Source: Candidatus Nanosynbacter sp. TM7-075 (lineage in GTDB: Bacteria; Patescibacteriota; Saccharimonadia; Saccharimonadales; Saccharimonadaceae). From it: a DNA stretch of 64,000 bases. The notes beneath the pieces were generated by a model. It was not told where the DNA came from and searched no databases. It worked only from the letters and a program-made list of their open reading frames with translations. Below, in pieces: positions 55,349 to 63,675 of the stretch (its first letter is position 1; each line of letters starts with the position of its first letter). Position numbers and translations under genes: made by a program. The stretch spans positions 186,001-250,000 of the forward strand of contig NZ_JAJQJW010000002.1 in NCBI RefSeq assembly GCF_022828255.1. The letters are read 5' to 3'.

Positions 55349-55364
55349 CGCTATATATATAGCG
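55349..55364 (-). promoter_or_regulatory. NrdR-like box 2
   Basis: Perfect palindrome CGCTATATATATAGCG, close to the NrdR box (CTATATATAG core) but with a core two bases longer. Its centre is about 33 bp from box 1, the roughly three-turn spacing typical of NrdR pairs. Confidence 0.5.
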
Positions 55365-55374
55365 TACAATAATA

Positions 55375-55404
55375 ACTATAGCCGCTATATCTAGTGTTTT
55401 GCAA
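55375..55404 (-). promoter_or_regulatory. nrdA promoter with NrdR-like box 1
   Basis: Minus strand: TTGCAA (55399-55404), 18 bp, TATAGT (55375-55380). The spacer contains ACACTAGATATAGCGG (55382-55397), which matches 13 of 16 bases of the NrdR box. An NrdR gene is not in the window. A repressor bound here would block the promoter. Confidence 0.55.
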
Positions 55405-55452
55405 GCTATTTAGTAAAAATTACAACCTATTTTTGCTATAATCAGATACGGT

Positions 55453-56691
55453 ATGAAATTTGTCTCAATGCGCGACGCCACTTATTTTTTGGACGAGTTA
55501 ATCACCCATCCGCCCGAAAAACATAATCGGCTGGTATATGTAGCGCACATTTTGGAAACCCTTGGTAGTCCGCAAAATCAAATTCCCGCCATCCACATCG
55601 CTGGCACCTCCGGCAAGGGTTCGACTGCTTATTATGCTACCAGTTTACTGAACCGGGCTGGTTATACCACCGGTACATTAGTGTCGCCGCATATTGCCAG
55701 CGTCGCCGAGCGCTCGCTTATCAACGGGCAGCCGCTGCCTAAACAAGAATATTTGCATTATTTTCAAGCGTTTGCCAATCTTTACACAGTACACAACCTG
55801 CATCTATCGTATTTTGAATTTTTGACGATTTTTAGTTTTTGGCTATTTAAGAAAATAGACGTTGATTATATCATAATTGAGGTTGGGATTGGCGGTCGGC
55901 TAGATACAACCAACGTGATTTTCCGTTCGCCAACTGTACGCGTCATCACTGATATCGGACTAGACCATACGGAATTATTAGGCAATACTCTGACAGAGAT
56001 CGCCCAAGAAAAAGCTGGTATTATCCATCAAAGCGATTCAGTCGTGATGAACCGACAAACTTCTGAAATTGAAACGATTATTCGGCAACATGCAGAGTCA
56101 CAGCACTCACAGTTCTCTATTGCTTCGCCAATTATTGACGATTTTCTGAAAATACTGCCGGATTTTCAGCAGCGGAATTGGACATTGGCGTACCGCGCCG
56201 TTGAAAAGCTGCTGGCGCTAGATAAAAAGCCGCCTCTGCCAAAAGAGGCTCTGAAAAAATCTGTACATATCACTATTCCCGGACGGTTAGAGAAGCACAA
56301 TGTTGATGGAGTTGACATCATATTTGATGTTGCGCATAATCCCCAGAAAATCCGCGCCTTGATTGATTCATTACGAAAAATATATCCAGAGAAAAAGCCT
56401 GTTTTCGTGGCAGCATTCGGGCAGAATAAGCAGTTGTCGTTGGCGAAATCACTCTCCATGATTGACAACTTGGCACAGCTGACTTACGCCACCACGTTCA
56501 GTACCGATTACGGTAAAAACCACCGCAACGTACCGCCAGAAGCCATCCGCCGTGTTATGAAATCTGCAGTCGAGATTGAATACAATCCAGACAGAGCTCT
56601 CACAAAAGCCATCAAGAAAGCCCAACAGCTTGATACGTACGTCGTTGTTACCGGGTCGTTTTATTTGGTGAGTGAATTTGCGGCAAGGTAG
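55453..56691 (+). CDS. folC: FolC/Mur-ligase family folylpolyglutamate synthase-like protein
   Basis: 412 residues. P-loop HIAGTSGKGSTAYY (about 47-60), then VSPHIASVAERSLINGQ, the Mg-binding EVGIGGRLDTTNVI, LDHTELLGNTLTEIAQEKAGII and the Rossmann end FDVAHNPQKI. It adds glutamate to (dihydro)folate. The TATAAT is 10 nt before ATG. No other folate gene is in the window. The start is fixed by promoter position. Confidence 0.9.
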   Translation: MKFVSMRDATYFLDELITHPPEKHNRLVYVAHILETLGSPQNQIPAIHIAGTSGKGSTAYYATSLLNRAGYTTGTLVSPHIASVAERSLINGQPLPKQEYLHYFQAFANLYTVHNLHLSYFEFLTIFSFWLFKKIDVDYIIIEVGIGGRLDTTNVIFRSPTVRVITDIGLDHTELLGNTLTEIAQEKAGIIHQSDSVVMNRQTSEIETIIRQHAESQHSQFSIASPIIDDFLKILPDFQQRNWTLAYRAVEKLLALDKKPPLPKEALKKSVHITIPGRLEKHNVDGVDIIFDVAHNPQKIRALIDSLRKIYPEKKPVFVAAFGQNKQLSLAKSLSMIDNLAQLTYATTFSTDYGKNHRNVPPEAIRRVMKSAVEIEYNPDRALTKAIKKAQQLDTYVVVTGSFYLVSEFAAR

Positions 56692-56695
56692 ATCA

Positions 56696-57769
56696 TTATA
56701 ATGTTCGGAAGAATTTAACAAAAACATCTTCTAGCTTTTCCTGCTGAGCCGCACCGCTTGCCATAAATTGTTTGGCACCAGGCGTTGCGTTTACCTCTAT
56801 TACGCCGTATTCGCTATCTGATTGCGTAATATCCTTACACGCCAAATCAACCCCACATATTCGTAAATCAAAGATTCTTGCCACCCTGACAGCTAGATCT
56901 CGCCACCGCTGATGCATAACTTCACCGACATCAACTGGCGTTCCTCCTGCTGATAAATTTGATATATCCATCAAACGAACATCTGCGCCTTCCGGTATAA
57001 TATCGGTCATAGACAGACCCATTTTCCCTAATTTATTCATAATTATAGGTAGCTGCCTTTCAAAATGTATATCTCTACCAGAATCTACTAAGGTCTTATG
57101 TTTCAAATCAATTAGCTGTTCTAAATTACTTACTCCATCACCCTCAACAGAAAAAGGTCGTCTCTCATAGGCATTAACTACCTCATCATCAAAAACCAAT
57201 ATGCGATAGTCAGGCATTTTTAATTCTTCTTCAATGACAGCTACTTTAACACGTTCCTCGTTATACTGATTAAGAAGCTTATCAAGTTCTTCGGCGGTTT
57301 CAACTCTAGCTACACCAACTCCTTGAGAACCTCTGCTAGGTTTAACATAGACAGGAAATCCTAAAGATTTATCAATATAGCCAAGGGCTTCTTTTGTGTC
57401 ACGCATAGAGTGATTAAACTGCTGACGGTCTGATTGACGCAGCATATCCGCCCACCAAGGTAAAAGAAATTCAGAACCTCTTGCACAATTTATGCCATTT
57501 TCTCTAAGCAAAAACTTTGTATACCCCTTATCATTAGCTAATTGCTCTGCACTTCCTGAATTAAACCCAGGATCATGTCCATATAAAACTCTGTGTTCTC
57601 CAGAATTATACTCAATTGACGCCACATACCCATATTCAGGTTCGATAATAATATCTTTTATCTCTGGTAACTTACCAGCATTATATGCGTCTATCAAAAT
57701 ATTGATTAAGTACGTATAATGTTCTCTTGGTTCTATACGCTTTTCTGTATGATGCTCGTATATTTCCAT
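56696..57769 (-). CDS. ATP-grasp ligase resembling cyanophycin synthetase
   Basis: 357 residues with an ATP-grasp fold: [20 protein letters not shown] (about 135), [25 protein letters not shown] (Mg loop) and [15 protein letters not shown]...[10 protein letters not shown] (Mg-binding E and N). The closest pattern is the ATP-grasp part of cyanophycin synthetase. There is no Mur-ligase half in this gene. It follows tRNA-Ser by 21 bp and uses a GAGGGGG site. Product unknown: an acid-amine ligation. Confidence 0.72.
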   Translation of the reverse strand: MEIYEHHTEKRIEPREHYTYLINILIDAYNAGKLPEIKDIIIEPEYGYVASIEYNSGEHRVLYGHDPGFNSGSAEQLANDKGYTKFLLRENGINCARGSEFLLPWWADMLRQSDRQQFNHSMRDTKEALGYIDKSLGFPVYVKPSRGSQGVGVARVETAEELDKLLNQYNEERVKVAVIEEELKMPDYRILVFDDEVVNAYERRPFSVEGDGVSNLEQLIDLKHKTLVDSGRDIHFERQLPIIMNKLGKMGLSMTDIIPEGADVRLMDISNLSAGGTPVDVGEVMHQRWRDLAVRVARIFDLRICGVDLACKDITQSDSEYGVIEVNATPGAKQFMASGAAQQEKLEDVFVKFFRTL

Positions 57770-57790
57770 AATACCCCCTCAAATATCTCT

Positions 57791-57880
57791 TGGCGGAAGG
57801 AGAGGGATTCGAACCCTCGAACAGATTGCTCCGTTACACGCGTTCCAGGCGTGCCAGTTCAACCACTCCTGCACCCTTCC
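57791..57880 (-). tRNA. tRNA-Ser (anticodon GGA)
   Basis: 90 nt including an encoded CCA. Acceptor GGAAGGG/TCCTTCC, anticodon arm with loop CTGGAAC (anticodon GGA), a long variable arm as in serine tRNAs and a T arm with TTCGAATC. A TGG-TATAAT lies 9 nt upstream (minus strand). It is on the same strand as the ATP-grasp gene. Confidence 0.96.
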
Positions 57881-57958
57881 TTGTTGATAATTATACCACA
57901 ACTTTATTGCCCCTTATGGTTGCACTTACTGATGTTCATTCTCTATAATAAGTCAAAG

Positions 57959-58753
57959 ATGAAAGAAACTATTCCACCACGCATTAGGCTTGTTAATGTC
58001 ACCAAAAAATTTGGCTTTGGTGATGCTGAGATTCGTGCCTTAGATAACGTCGATTTAACCGTTAAAAAGGGCGAATTTATTGCTATTATGGGCCCAAGTG
58101 GTTGCGGAAAAACTACTTTATTAAACACCCTTGGACTATTAGACCAGCCATCAGAAGGTGAATACTATCTGGACGATGTTGCTGTCGATAATCTCAGCTC
58201 ACGACGACGCGCCAAAATTCGCTCCAAGCACATCGGCTTCGTTTTTCAGAATTTCAATCTTATTCCTCGCCTGACTGTAATTGAAAACGTAGCGTTGCCG
58301 TTAACGTATAAAGGGCTTGGGAAAGTCAAACGACTCCAAGAAGCTAGCCGCATTCTAAAAACTTTTCATCTGGGACAGCGCGAATATTACATGCCGCATC
58401 AATTATCTGGTGGTCAGGTTCAGCGTGTAGCAATTGCCAGAGCGTTGGTTAATAGTCCGTCAATTATCTTAGCGGACGAGCCAACAGGAAATTTGGATAG
58501 CAAATCGAGTCATCTCATTATGGAAGAATTGTCCGACCTACATCGTCGCGGCAATACTATAATTATGGTTACTCACAACCCAGAATTGACTCATTATGCC
58601 AGTCGCGTCATCACTATGTTGGACGGAAAAATCGACACTGACGAGCATAAGGAAAAGCGCAAGTTCACTAAGAAGTTAATTGTCGACGACGAAAAAGAAG
58701 AAAAACCTAAGAAGCAAAAATTTTCAAAGAAATCGAGGGCGAAAAAATCGTGA
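57959..58753 (+). CDS. ABC transporter ATP-binding protein, LolD/MacB type
   Basis: 264 residues from the ATG at 57959 (MKETIPPRIRL), 9 nt after a TATAAT; longer readings run through tRNA-Ser. Walker A MGPSGCGKTTLL (about 43-54), ABC signature LSGGQVQRVAIARAL, Walker B IILADEPTGNLDS and His switch VTHNPE are complete. The C-terminus is basic (K-rich). It drives the permease encoded next (overlap GTGA). Confidence 0.94.
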   Translation: MKETIPPRIRLVNVTKKFGFGDAEIRALDNVDLTVKKGEFIAIMGPSGCGKTTLLNTLGLLDQPSEGEYYLDDVAVDNLSSRRRAKIRSKHIGFVFQNFNLIPRLTVIENVALPLTYKGLGKVKRLQEASRILKTFHLGQREYYMPHQLSGGQVQRVAIARALVNSPSIILADEPTGNLDSKSSHLIMEELSDLHRRGNTIIMVTHNPELTHYASRVITMLDGKIDTDEHKEKRKFTKKLIVDDEKEEKPKKQKFSKKSRAKKS

Positions 58754-59961
58754 AAATATTAGTAAAAAATCATTTTGAGAACGCTACTCAGGCGCTACGA
58801 GCTAATCGCGGACGAACATTTTTGACAATTGTAGGCGTAGCTATTGGCATCGCCAGCATCACCATGGTTCTATCTCTAACTGGCGGATTTAATCACCTAT
58901 TCGGCGATAATTCCAACCAATCAGACGCTCCTGTCGCCATTGTTAAGTCTGGCAATCAAAAAGCCGTCCCGAATCTGCTGACCGAATCCGACAACACGAC
59001 GACAGTCAACACATTGACTGAAACGGACGCCAGGGATATAGAGAAAATCGCTAACACAAAAGCCGCACCTATCGCATTTTTACACGCTGAACTGCGCGCC
59101 CGCGAAGGTAAAGTCGATATCCAAAACGCCGCGTTAATCGGCAGTACGGAATCGCTAAAAGACGTCGCCAATTTGCAAATTGCTACTGGGCAATTTATTA
59201 ACGACATTGGCGGAGTTGTCGTCGGCCAGCAATTGTCGGTCGATCTGTTCGGCACTGAAAGGTCCATCGGAAACGTTATTTACATCCGAAATCAACCATT
59301 GACCGTTGTTGGCGTGTTGAAGAATATTGAAAATCCAGCCAGTTATTTGGACGTGAATTTTAATAACGCCGCCATTATTCCATTGTCTATGATTAAAAAA
59401 TTTACCCAAGGCACGCCGCAAATTCAGCAAATCATCGTAACTACCAAAGACCATAAAAATCTCAATTCAGTCATAAAATCGGCTGACGATATTTTGAAGA
59501 AGAATCATGATAGCGATAAAAATTATCGAATCGTTTCTGGCGAAGAGATAAACGAAAAGAAGTCTAATGTCGCGAGGTTTCTCTCGATAATCTTAACTGT
59601 CATCGGCATTATTTCTCTGTTGATCGGTGGAATAGGCGTTATGAACGTGATGCTTGTCAATGTCGCCGAGCGTCAGCGTGAAGTCGGCGTCAGACGAGCC
59701 GTCGGCGCCACGGGCTGGGACATCATCAATCAATTCTTAATCGAGGCAGCAATCATCGGATTCCTCGGCGGAATATTGGGCTACGGCTTAGGCTTGGCAG
59801 GAGCTTATATTGCCAGCTTATATTTACCGCTCACGCCTTATATTTATTGGCAAACGGCCGTCTTATCAATTGGACTATCCATAATCATCGGCGTAATTTC
59901 TGGCGTATATCCAGCAGCCCGCGCCACTAGACGCGACCCTATCGAATCTCTACGATATTAA
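58750..59961 (+). CDS. MacB-type ABC transporter permease
   Basis: 403 residues, GTG start overlapping the previous stop. First membrane segment at about 22-43, a large extracytoplasmic MacB_PCD domain (about 60-270), then three C-terminal segments (about 278-305, 325-350, 365-390) with the FtsX motif NVAERQREVGVRRAVGATG. Such pairs export peptides or lipids. No HlyD-like partner adjacent. Substrate unknown. Confidence 0.93.
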   Translation: MKILVKNHFENATQALRANRGRTFLTIVGVAIGIASITMVLSLTGGFNHLFGDNSNQSDAPVAIVKSGNQKAVPNLLTESDNTTTVNTLTETDARDIEKIANTKAAPIAFLHAELRAREGKVDIQNAALIGSTESLKDVANLQIATGQFINDIGGVVVGQQLSVDLFGTERSIGNVIYIRNQPLTVVGVLKNIENPASYLDVNFNNAAIIPLSMIKKFTQGTPQIQQIIVTTKDHKNLNSVIKSADDILKKNHDSDKNYRIVSGEEINEKKSNVARFLSIILTVIGIISLLIGGIGVMNVMLVNVAERQREVGVRRAVGATGWDIINQFLIEAAIIGFLGGILGYGLGLAGAYIASLYLPLTPYIYWQTAVLSIGLSIIIGVISGVYPAARATRRDPIESLRY

Positions 59962-59962
59962 A

Positions 59963-61003
59963 TTAACTAAGTTCCGCTTTCAATTTTTCAATCAACTGAA
60001 CTGGACCAGGATTAACTCCATTGAGAATGGCTGTGTAAATACTAGCCGCGTCAGCCAGCACCAAGCCCCACAGCAATTGCTCCATAAGCGTCTTTCCTCG
60101 AAGTTCCAACACGTGCGCCTTTGGTCGCTTGCCGCTTAACAATCGATCGCTAAGCTCCATTCGCTCGCGGATTCTGTCCCGCTCCAAATTGCTACGAATA
60201 TCAAAAACCGCAAACGGCTTCTCTACAGGATGCGACGACCAGCCAATGAACTCGTTATGATTAAATTCTGGATATTGATTCGAGAACGCCAAATTCTTCG
60301 CTGATTCATTCCAGCTAATTTTCCATTTATACGCCAGCGGCCAAGTCAATTCACCGCCAAAAACAACCAACGTCTTGCCAATTGTTAATTTCGCAATCTG
60401 CTTTGCCAAATTATCAGCTTCTGGCGTTTTAGCTGTCCAATTAGATATTTCGCCCGCCAACCAATCAGCACTATTTTTCACCTGATCGTACAAATCATTA
60501 TCAATCACCCAAAAATGTTGTAATAATTTCAACAATCCTCGCAGATGGTAAACCGTCGACATTCGTGGCTGCGCGCCAGCTGGGACTTGGGCGTAAGTTA
60601 CGTTGTCATTCTTCGCTCGCTCAATCAACTCTCCACCAGTCGACATAGCCGCCAGACACGCCTTCTTCTCCAATGCTTGCTGATAACAACTCAGAGTTTC
60701 CTCAGTATTGCCCGAATGACTAACCGCAATAACCAACGTTTCCTCGCTCACAAATCCCGGCAAATCATAACCCTTCACCACTTCAAGCGGAATATGCAAC
60801 CAGCCCGCGGTCAAAACTCGAACCATATCAGCCGCTAAAGCCGAACCGCCCATTCCCGCGATCACAATATTCTTAAAATCTCGGCGCTGATTCGCACTTT
60901 CGTGAATCGACACTTCATATCGAGCTTGTTCTGGAATATTCAAAACGCCGCTTAAAACGTCGCCTGGATCATATTGTTTTATCACATTCATATCATCTAA
61001 CAT
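59963..61003 (-). CDS. Bifunctional phosphoglucose/phosphomannose isomerase-like SIS protein
   Basis: 346 residues with two SIS domains: AGMGGSALAADMVRV, VIAVSHSGNTEETLSCYQQAL, GGELTWPLAYKWKISWNESAKN and WSSHPVEKPFAVFDIR, as in archaeal and CPR-type PGI/PMI. It interconverts glucose- or mannose-6-phosphate with fructose-6-phosphate. AAGGAG site before ATG. One bp separates it from the convergent permease gene. Confidence 0.85.
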   Translation of the reverse strand: MLDDMNVIKQYDPGDVLSGVLNIPEQARYEVSIHESANQRRDFKNIVIAGMGGSALAADMVRVLTAGWLHIPLEVVKGYDLPGFVSEETLVIAVSHSGNTEETLSCYQQALEKKACLAAMSTGGELIERAKNDNVTYAQVPAGAQPRMSTVYHLRGLLKLLQHFWVIDNDLYDQVKNSADWLAGEISNWTAKTPEADNLAKQIAKLTIGKTLVVFGGELTWPLAYKWKISWNESAKNLAFSNQYPEFNHNEFIGWSSHPVEKPFAVFDIRSNLERDRIRERMELSDRLLSGKRPKAHVLELRGKTLMEQLLWGLVLADAASIYTAILNGVNPGPVQLIEKLKAELS

Positions 61004-61080
61004 CTTGCGCTCCTTGATTAACTCATGTTATAGTGTAACATATATAAGCTTAAACAATTTAATATATAAGGTGGGTTATA

Positions 61081-61590
61081 ATGGATTCTCAAGCTAATCA
61101 ATCATTCAGTGACGACCAAGAACTGGCTAAGGTATTAGCTGGTGTATCACAAGATACAGACAATAATTTACAATTCGAAGAAACAAATGCTACAGCTTCA
61201 CCTGTAATTAATCCTGCAACCATCTCACCAGACCCTGTCGCTACAGACCAGAGCGATGAGCCTGCTACTGACATAACGAAGCCTGCCGCTCCAGAGCCAG
61301 TTACGCCAACTCCAGTGGTCAGCGCACCAACTCCAACTGCAACTGCAGATCCTGCGCTTGATACGATTAAGCAAACTGCCTTGAACGAGTTGCGTCCATT
61401 AGTCGACAAGCTAGATGTTTCTCCAGAAGAAAAGTTTGATACTTACCTACTACTTCTTCGCTCCACTGACGATAAAACCTTGATCGCGCCAGCACACGAC
61501 GCTGCCGTAGCTATTGTTGACGAAGCTCGTCGTGCTCAGGCTCTACTGGATATCATTAAAGAAATCGACTATTTCTCAAATCCTCGTTAA
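61081..61590 (+). CDS. Hypothetical acidic P/T-rich protein
   Basis: 169 residues; the first 95 are D-, T-, A- and P-rich (EPVTPTPVV style), the last 75 form a likely helical domain (LDTIKQTALNELRPLVDKLDVSPEEKFD). No signal or membrane segment. AAGGTGG site 7 nt before ATG. Not recognised; function unknown. Confidence 0.72.
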   Translation: MDSQANQSFSDDQELAKVLAGVSQDTDNNLQFEETNATASPVINPATISPDPVATDQSDEPATDITKPAAPEPVTPTPVVSAPTPTATADPALDTIKQTALNELRPLVDKLDVSPEEKFDTYLLLLRSTDDKTLIAPAHDAAVAIVDEARRAQALLDIIKEIDYFSNPR

Positions 61591-61606
61591 GTCATTTCTC
61601 CAAAAT

Positions 61607-61634
61607 AAAAACCCGCCATTTTCGGCGGGATTTT
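61607..61634. terminator. Bidirectional terminator between the 61081 gene and groEL
   Basis: CCCGCC/GGCGGG stem (61612-61617 with 61624-61629), 6-nt loop, with A- and T-runs on the two sides, so it can serve both strands. Confidence 0.85.
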
Positions 61635-61651
61635 TATTGCTCGGGGTAGAT

Positions 61652-63295
61652 TTACATCATACCCATTCCTGGCATGCCGCCAGGAGCAGCTGCAACTTCA
61701 GCCTCTGGAATATCAACCACCAAAGCGCCCATAGTTGCTGCAGTTGACGCAATTGACACTGCATTTTGAACAGCTTCTTTAGTCACACGAGCCGGATCAA
61801 TAACACCAGCCTTTTTCACGTCAATTAGACCATCTTCTGGCTTCATAACGTTAACGCCGAATCCAGGTTTACCAGATTCAACTTGAGCAAGCAGCGCGTC
61901 GGCATTCAACCCAGCATTTTTCATAATCTGCAAGAACGGTTGCTTCAGAGCGTCTTTTAGGATTTGTCGACCGACCGACAAACTATCCGCGCCGCTAACT
62001 TTTAGATTGCCAGCTAAATTGACCAAAGTTACGCCACCACCAGCGACAATTCCCTCAGCCAAAGCCGCCTTAGTAGCCGCCACTGCATCATCAACGCGGA
62101 ATTTCTTCTCGTCAATTTCCGTCTCAGTCGCGCCACCAACTTTAATAACCGCAACCTTGCCAGATAATGCCGCGGCACGCTTGTCGAATTGCTCTTTCTC
62201 ATATTCGCTAGAAGCATTTTCTGAAAGCGATTTAATCTCAGCAATTCGCTCTTTCACACCTGAAGGCTTGCCCGCGCCTTCAATGATTGTCGTTTCGTCT
62301 TTACCAACAATCACCTTACGCGCCGAACCCAAAACTTCCAAGCCAGCGTTTTCGAATGTCAATCCGTGATCTTCAGAAATCACAGTCGCACCAGTCAGCA
62401 CAGCGATATCACGAAGTACATCTTTACGACGATCACCGAAACTTGGCGCCTTAACGGCTACGGTGTTGAATACACCCTTCAGCTTGTTTAGCACCAAAAT
62501 ACTCAATGCTTCGCCTTCAACTTCATCAGCAATCAAAACCACGTCCTTTTTACCGCTTTGTGCCAATTTTTCCAACATTGGCAAGAATTCTTGCACGCTA
62601 GAAATCTTCTTGTCGGTGATTAGAATTGCTGGCTTTTCGTACACAGCTTCCTGGCGACCCGCGTCAGTAACAAAGAACGGACTCACCCAACCCTTATCTA
62701 AACTAAAACCTTCGACAACTTCAGCTTCCAGCTCCAAACCTTGACCAGCCTCAACAGTAACCACGCCGTCTTTGCCAACTTTCTCAATAACGCCAGCTAT
62801 CAATTTACCAATTTCCGCATCTCCCGCCGAAATCGTAGCAACTTCAGCCACGCGGTCAGACTTGCCTTCAATCGGCTCAGCCAGCTTGTTCAATTCTTTA
62901 ACAATTTCCGCGCCAGCTTGCTCGATGCCTTTTCTAAGTTCCATCGGATTATGTCCAGCCGCAATCAATCGATTTGCCTCTTTCAAAATCGAGTATGTCA
63001 ACACCGTTACAGTCGTTGTGCCATCGCCTGCTTGCTTGTTCAAATTCTTAGCAGCCTGCTTGATTAAATCGGCACCGACTTTGTAGCCCAGCGTTTCGTC
63101 ATCGTTTTCTGGCAATTCAATTCCTTCAGCCACAGTTACGCCGTCATGAGTAACCGTTGGACCGCCAAAACCCTTTGCAATCACAACATTGCGACCCTTC
63201 GGACCGTAAGTTACCTTAACTGCGTCGTATAGCGATTTAGCACCGCCAAGCACGCGATTTCGCGCATCGTCATCATAAAAAACTTTTTTTGCCAT
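61652..63295 (-). CDS. groEL: Chaperonin GroEL
   Basis: 547 residues from ATG at 63295 (MAKKVFYDD) after AAGGGGAG. ATP site DGTTTVTVL, GGGVTLVNLAGN and the C-terminal GGMPGMGMM repeat are present. It folds proteins with GroES, encoded 16 bp upstream. Heat-shock control is through the CIRCE element. Confidence 0.98.
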   Translation of the reverse strand: MAKKVFYDDDARNRVLGGAKSLYDAVKVTYGPKGRNVVIAKGFGGPTVTHDGVTVAEGIELPENDDETLGYKVGADLIKQAAKNLNKQAGDGTTTVTVLTYSILKEANRLIAAGHNPMELRKGIEQAGAEIVKELNKLAEPIEGKSDRVAEVATISAGDAEIGKLIAGVIEKVGKDGVVTVEAGQGLELEAEVVEGFSLDKGWVSPFFVTDAGRQEAVYEKPAILITDKKISSVQEFLPMLEKLAQSGKKDVVLIADEVEGEALSILVLNKLKGVFNTVAVKAPSFGDRRKDVLRDIAVLTGATVISEDHGLTFENAGLEVLGSARKVIVGKDETTIIEGAGKPSGVKERIAEIKSLSENASSEYEKEQFDKRAAALSGKVAVIKVGGATETEIDEKKFRVDDAVAATKAALAEGIVAGGGVTLVNLAGNLKVSGADSLSVGRQILKDALKQPFLQIMKNAGLNADALLAQVESGKPGFGVNVMKPEDGLIDVKKAGVIDPARVTKEAVQNAVSIASTAATMGALVVDIPEAEVAAAPGGMPGMGMM

Positions 63296-63311
63296 AATTA
63301 AACTCCCCTTT

Positions 63312-63581
63312 TTATCCAACAACCGTTGCTAAAATATCTTCTTCACGAACAACCAAATATTCTGTGCCGTCAATTTTCAAATCCGTAGTCGAATATTCCT
63401 TATAGACAATTCGATCACCGACTTTGACGTTCTTCACATCGCCGCCAACTGATTTAACTTCCGCAACTACTGGCTTTTCTTTAGCGTTATCAGGCAAGTA
63501 AATTCCGCTCGCTGTCTGAGTCTTTGCTTCTTCACGCACCGCTACAACACGGTCGCCAAGAGGCTTAATAGGTGTACTCAC
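63312..63581 (-). CDS. groES: Co-chaperonin GroES
   Basis: 89 residues from a GTG at 63581 (STPIKPLGDRVV) with GGAGG 5 nt upstream; the ATG at 63593 has no such site. Mobile loop TQTASGIYLPDNAKEKP and GDRIVYKEY are typical. Caps GroEL. Confidence 0.95.
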   Translation of the reverse strand: MSTPIKPLGDRVVAVREEAKTQTASGIYLPDNAKEKPVVAEVKSVGGDVKNVKVGDRIVYKEYSTTDLKIDGTEYLVVREEDILATVVG

Positions 63582-63611
63582 GTTATCCTCCATTTCGTTA
63601 ACAACGTATCT

Positions 63612-63654
63612 ATTGTAACGCACTAATTTAGCACTCGTCAAGTGTGAGTGCTAA
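63612..63654 (-). promoter_or_regulatory. groESL promoter with CIRCE operator
   Basis: CIRCE: perfect inverted repeat TTAGCACTC-N9-GAGTGCTAA (63628-63654). The -35 TTGACG (63636-63641) overlaps the operator spacer, 18 bp from -10 TACAAT (63612-63617). This is classical HrcA repression, so hrcA must exist elsewhere. Confidence 0.95.
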
Positions 63655-63675
63655 TTATCTAGATATTATTCGGTA

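Noticed and set aside
57719..57958. N-terminal extension of the LolD-like ATPase
   Set aside because: The longer frame crosses tRNA-Ser and has no ribosome site; the ATG at 57959 fits a TATAAT 9 nt upstream and the usual length.
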